The notes under the pieces were generated by a model that saw only the letters and a list, made by a program, of their open reading frames with translations, was not told the DNA's origin and did not search any database. The translations under genes were made by a program, and so were the position numbers. A DNA stretch of 64,000 nucleotides from a bacterium (lineage in GTDB: Bacteria > Oederibacteriota > CAKKQC01): NCBI GenBank assembly GCA_919901855.1, contig CAKKQC010000008.1:1-64000 (forward strand), given 5' to 3'. This document shows, one piece after another, positions 61,201 to 64,000 of the stretch (its first letter is position 1; every line of letters begins with the position of its first letter).

Positions 61201-64000
61201 AGAACCCCGGGGGCCCGGACGGTTACGGGCCCCGCCGTCAGCGGCCCGGTCGCGATCGCCGCGCCCGAATCGGCGTCCGTGCCGGTGACCGTGGCCGTGA
61301 ACCCGGCCGCGCCCGGCGACGCGCCAGAGAGCGTCCAGGTGAAGACCACCGACCCGCCGCCCGGCACGCCCGCCGGCGGCGCCGGCCACGGCCCCGCGAC
61401 GAACACCACGCCGGGCTCGCCGCCGATTGCGGGGGTAACGCCGGCGGCCGCCGCTTCACCCGCATTGGTGACCGTCAGGGTCACCAGAAACGTGTCGCCG
61501 ATGCAGACCCCGTCCGCCAGCACGGTGAGCGTGGCGCCGAGCGCGGCCGGCGCCTGGACCGTGGAGGCGACCAGGGCCGTCGCTGTCAGCGCCGTCGACC
61601 CGCACGTGACGCCGGCCACCGTGGCCGAAAAGACGACGGGACCGGTCCCGGTCGCAGTGAAGGACCACACGAACGTCTGCGCGGCCAGCCCGGCCAGCGT
61701 CACCGGCCCCGGCGGCTCGGGCCCCAGCGCCGCGCTGAGCAGGGCGGCGCCCGGCCCCGCCGCTAGCGCGGCCACGACCCCCGTGACGCCGGCGGCCCCC
61801 GTGTTCGTCGCCGTCACCGTCACCTGGAACCACTCGCCCGTCGAGACAGCGACCGGGGCCGAAGCCGCGGCCTCCAGCGTCCCGGGCGCGAGGACGGCGA
61901 CCGTACCGGACTGGACCGGGCCCGTCGTCAGCGGCGCCCCGCTGTTCGCGTCCGCCCCCGTCACCGTCGCCGTCAGAGCCGAGACGCCCGGTGCGGTCCC
62001 GGCATAGGTCCAGGTGAAGGTCATCGCGCCCCCGCCGGGCAGGATCACGGGGAACGCCGGGGACGGTCCCGACCCGGGCGCCGCCGCTCCGCCGGTCTCG
62101 AGCAGGGGTTCTGACGCTACCCCGGTAGCGTCCGCTTCGCCCGTATTGGTCACGGTCAACGTCACGAGGAAGCTCCCCCCCGCGCAGACGGACGCCGGCC
62201 ACGCGATGAGCGTGGCGTCGAGCCGCGCTGGCACCTGGATCGTCGTCGAGGCCGCCGTGGCGGCAAGCACGGCCGTCCCCGCGCAGGTCGAGCCGGATGC
62301 AGTCGCCGTGAACCCCGCGAGTCCCGCCCCGGAGGCGGAGAACGTCCACGTGAAGGTCGTCGCGCTCCCGGGCGCCAGCGTCACGGGGCCCGGCGGCGAC
62401 GGCCCGCTTTCCGGCACAACGAGCTCCGCGCCGGGCCCAGCCGCCACATCGGGCATGATGCCATCCACCGCCGACCCGCCCGTGTTGGTCACGGTCAGGC
62501 ACACGGTCACCCACTGGCCGACGGACACTCGGGGCGTCGACGCCGCCGCCACCTCCAGCACGCCCGCGGTCACGACCGTCGAGGACGCCGCCTCCGTCGC
62601 GTACGTCGTCGCCCCGTTCGCCATCGTCGCGAGCGCCGCGTTCGCGATCACGGTGCCCGTGGAAAGCGTCGAGGACACGCGGACCTGGAACTGGAGGCTG
62701 CCCGTGGCGCCCGGCGCGACCCGGTCCACGATCCAACGCAGGACGAGCGGGCTCCCGGCGCCGTCCGGCGGCTCGCCGGCGGTCCACGGGCCCGCCGCCG
62801 AGGCCGCGTAGGCCGACGCCGCAGGCGCCGGCGTCCCCCACCCGTCCGCGCCGGCCGTGTAAACGACGCTGGGCGCGATCCAGGCCACGCCGCCCGGGAG
62901 CGTGTCGAGGAGGACCAACTCAAGGACCGTCGCGACGCCGGCGTTGCTCCACGACAGCGTGTAGGCGAGGATCGAGCCCGCGCAGACCTCGCCCGGCGGC
63001 TCCACCGACTTGTGCACGACCGGCAGGCCCCAGACCACGTCCACCCAGACCGTGTTGCTCGTGACCCCGGACAGCGGCGTCCCCGGCGGATCCGTGTAGT
63101 CGAGGCGGGCGACGTTGGGCCCGACCGGAGCCGAGGCCCCCGTCACCGACACCGTCAGCGTGACGAAACCGGCCATGCCGGGGTCCAGCGACGGCAGGCT
63201 CCAATCCACCTTCGTGCCGTCGAAGACGCCGCCGTCCGAGGCCGCGACGAAGACCGTCCCCGGGGGCAGGGTATCCCACAGCGCGAGGTTCGCCGCCGTC
63301 ACCAGGCACGCATTGCCGAACGCGATCGTGTAGGTCACGGGCGCGCCCGCGGTCACGGCCCAGGCGCTCGGCGTCATCGTCAGCTCCACGGCTCCGCGGT
63401 ACACGGCCGCCTCCTCGGTGTCGTAAACGCGGCAGTCCCCGGCCTGCGTCGCGGAGGCGCGGTTGGCAATCACGGTCGCCACCGGGACGGCCGACGCGAC
63501 CGACGCCCGGAACTCGAGCCAGCCGGACTGGCCGGGTGCCACCCGGTTCACGACCCAGCGCAGGATCACGGGCGGCGCCGTGGCGTCCGGCGGCTCGCCC
63601 GGCGTCCACGGGCCCGCGACGGACGCCGCCCAGGCGCTCGCCGTTACCGCGGGAACCCCCAGCCAGTCCGCGCCCAGCCAGCTCCCGAACGACGGCGCGA
63701 CCACGGTCAGCCCCGCCGGCAGGGTGTCCGTCAGCGTGAGCCCGTACACGGTCGCCGCGCCCGCGTTGCTCCACGCCACCCGATAGGTCAGGACGCTGTC
63801 CCCGCAGGCGTAGCGGTCGGGCGACACGGTCTTGTGGACGACCGGCGTGGGGCAGGACGGCGCCACGCCCGAGGCCAGGAGGTACGGCGTCCCGGCGGTG
63901 CCGTCGCACGCCGTCCACACCGTGCCCCAGAGGGCCACGGCGAGCGGCATGTAGCCGGCCGGCCAGTCGAGGAACCCCTCCCGCGTCGAACAGCCCCAGT
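58227..64000 (-). CDS. Giant secreted protein with 12 Ig-like repeats and FlgD-like C-terminal domain, 5' end cut
   Basis: An open reading frame of more than 1920 residues that runs off the right edge, so its N-terminus and start are not visible; the in-frame ATG at 63950 is not the start. Two or three DUF11-type domains come first (VVHKTVSPDRYACGDSVLTYRVAW, later VVHKSVEPPGEVCAGSILAYTLSW). Twelve tandem CARDB-like Ig domains of about 111 residues follow, each with a VTLTVTNTGG-like strand and a TFTWT-like strand. The C-terminal 90 residues are a FlgD-like domain (RIFPNPFHWRD, IRLYSTAAELIRRL, WDGKNTRGAHVAAGVYFYVF). It is probably a surface adhesin or stalk, exported like the kelch protein. 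Confidence 0.8.
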   Translation of the reverse strand, partial: WGCSTREGFLDWPAGYMPLAVALWGTVWTACDGTAGTPYLLASGVAPSCPTPVVHKTVSPDRYACGDSVLTYRVAWSNAGAATVYGLTLTDTLPAGLTVVAPSFGSWLGADWLGVPAVTASAWAASVAGPWTPGEPPDATAPPVILRWVVNRVAPGQSGWLEFRASVASAVPVATVIANRASATQAGDCRVYDTEEAAVYRGAVELTMTPSAWAVTAGAPVTYTIAFGNACLVTAANLALWDTLPPGTVFVAASDGGVFDGTKVDWSLPSLDPGMAGFVTLTVSVTGASAPVGPNVARLDYTDPPGTPLSGVTSNTVWVDVVWGLPVVHKSVEPPGEVCAGSILAYTLSWSNAGVATVLELVLLDTLPGGVAWIAPSVVYTAGADGWGTPAPAASAYAASAAGPWTAGEPPDGAGSPLVLRWIVDRVAPGATGSLQFQVRVSSTLSTGTVIANAALATMANGATTYATEAASSTVVTAGVLEVAAASTPRVSVGQWVTVCLTVTNTGGSAVDGIMPDVAAGPGAELVVPESGPSPPGPVTLAPGSATTFTWTFSASGAGLAGFTATASGSTCAGTAVLAATAASTTIQVPARLDATLIAWPASVCAGGSFLVTLTVTNTGEADATGVASEPLLETGGAAAPGSGPSPAFPVILPGGGAMTFTWTYAGTAPGVSALTATVTGADANSGAPLTTGPVQSGTVAVLAPGTLEAAASAPVAVSTGEWFQVTVTATNTGAAGVTGVVAALAAGPGAALLSAALGPEPPGPVTLAGLAAQTFVWSFTATGTGPVVFSATVAGVTCGSTALTATALVASTVQAPAALGATLTVLADGVCIGDTFLVTLTVTNAGEAAAAGVTPAIGGEPGVVFVAGPWPAPPAGVPGGGSVVFTWTLSGASPGAAGFTATVTGTDADSGAAIATGPLTAGPVTVRAPGVLVSAASAGLVVSAGQWLTVALTVTNEGGSDVRNVTPSIAVGPGAGLVAPESAPSGPLTLTAGGATTFAWTWSAAGAGLIRFTMTASGDTCEATVLLATGSVSATVQVPASLEAALRAFPSPRDTGQGFLVTLTVTNTGQAGATSVAPAMPFASGTGAAVLADGPFPSIPVPLAGGAAVTFTWTYVGTAPGWVDFTTTVTAADANAGWPLAAGPAASGSVLIQAPAALQASLACLSATVCAGGTVLVTLTVTNTGGAAASLVTTAAFRASGGGTASPVAGPFPAMPASLSGGASAVFTWTFSGASPGALTLSTTVSGADANTGGGLSTGPVPAAAIAVVLPPTLAVSASVPAAVVTGQWLTVGVTVTNTGGSALFGATPAIAAGPGAGLVVPVSAPSGPLTLAPGGATTFAWTWSASGTGSVTFTMTVAGAGACGPAQVSATTTTTVETPAGLQASLVAAPTRVSVGQAVRVTLTVTNTGGGSANLAAAPVQPDGPFVTWSSGPTPAFPAVLAGGASRTFTWVFQAAAPGGLDFTATLAGTDAVSGLPLSPGMLVSGTVLIQTPALLRAALAVYSTTVCTGTGILVTLTLTNTGQADAAGVATPAPAAIGAGAAAVAGPLPPFPAVVPGGTAMTFTWTFTGSTSGRAIWTVTPAGTDANSGAAVAAPAAAGPSWFLTSAAFGLSIGAPATVAIGQCFTAVLPVTNTGGSAATGVSPVLAVSPALGAVAGPTGPAPPGPVTLAPGDTVGFVWTFTATGPGVVTLTFTVTGVSACGPATASLVRSITVQAGPVLSASLVATPSVAGVDAVISVVMTVSNTGGMTVNGVSPTAIAVTGDGGVAWMSGPQPVGATILPGTCRAFTWTYRTMRGGTVTFRAGATGANAPLVAPVASNPVVIVEAGGSLVDGRIFPNPFHWRDALGGTLKFRHLPPFTEIRLYSTAAELIRRLTADVNGSAAWDGKNTRGAHVAAGVYFYVFEAPSGSREIGKIQVKP
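58550..62565 (-). repeat. Twelve tandem Ig-like (CARDB-type) domain repeats
   Basis: Two alternating subtypes. Type A has a GQWLTV-like start and a late Cys (TCAG, ACGP). Type B has a VCAGGxFLVTLTVTNTG start and a TGADANSGA segment. In order from the N-terminus: A B A B A B B A B B A and a final divergent copy. This points to unequal duplication of A-B and A-B-B blocks. Confidence 0.75.

Noticed and set aside
58162-61389. 1075-codon minus-strand frame overlapping the repeat gene
   Set aside because: An alternative frame of the repetitive Ig-repeat gene. The composition is low-complexity Gly/Arg/Asp and has no domain.
58550-62565. Tandem DNA repeats as a mobile or satellite array
   Set aside because: The repeats are protein-domain repeats of a continuous coding frame with diverged nucleotide sequence.
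1-64000. tRNA or rRNA genes
   Set aside because: No gap is long enough for rRNA, and I found no tRNA-like cloverleaf in the intergenic gaps. Without a scan I cannot exclude one overlapping a coding end.

Overview
The window is about 64 kb of very GC-rich, densely coded bacterial chromosome with no rRNA, no tRNA that I can see, no prophage and no recognisable insertion sequence. The cell looks like an uncultivated diderm (Gram-negative type) bacterium. It has a WaaF-like heptosyltransferase, a PorV/PorQ-like outer-membrane protein, outer-membrane beta-barrel and lipoprotein genes, and large secreted beta-repeat proteins with FlgD-like C-terminal domains. The archaeal-type phosphoglycerate mutase and PolB2-like polymerase point to a candidate-phylum lineage rather than a well-studied proteobacterium. 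I cannot name the phylum from this window.

Layout. 51-726: a VapBC toxin-antitoxin pair. 787-6578: a heparinase II/III-like lyase overlapping a giant Cys-rich DUF11 protein. 6669-14878: a UbiA prenyltransferase and three large paralogous GT-C-like membrane proteins. 14936-17794: type I dehydroquinase, a dolichol/phytol-kinase-like protein and a glycosidase-like lipoprotein. 17844-20712: a HEPN/MNT pair, a NUDIX hydrolase coupled to hisG, and a DEDD exonuclease. 20702-27549: a YfhO-like membrane protein, a GH5-like glycosidase, DedA and an MFS carrier. 27577-28899 and 39866-41023 encode two members of a degenerate histidine-kinase-like family. 28936-32504: a PorV-like protein coupled to a secreted kelch protein. 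32589-39800: another large membrane protein, a four-gene convergent operon (peroxiredoxin, apgM, waaF-like, unknown), a TPR beta-barrel protein and an FKBP lipoprotein. 41102-44016: acetyl-CoA synthetase and DUF72. 44041-45953 is a small accessory island: G-rich tandem repeats, a 23-bp-stem hairpin element, a HepT/MntA pair between two copies of a 49-bp repeat, a small orphan ORF and an XRE/DUF433 pair. 46017-58165: a PolB2-like DNA polymerase, GNAT, a heterodimeric ABC exporter, GH4, PdxH, HAD, a metallo-beta-lactamase-fold protein and two Gfo/Idh/MocA oxidoreductases. 58227-64000: a giant protein with 12 tandem Ig-like repeats, cut by the window edge.

Themes. Much of the window serves the cell surface: membrane glycosyltransferase-like proteins, glycan-degrading enzymes and secreted adhesin-like repeat proteins. 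The remainder is housekeeping metabolism and defence/toxin modules. Two expression habits recur. About eleven genes carry a TAnnnT-type -10 box exactly 6 nt before an ATG or GTG, as expected of leaderless transcripts. Same-strand neighbours repeatedly overlap as NTGA, where N is A, G, T and in one case C, as expected of translational coupling.
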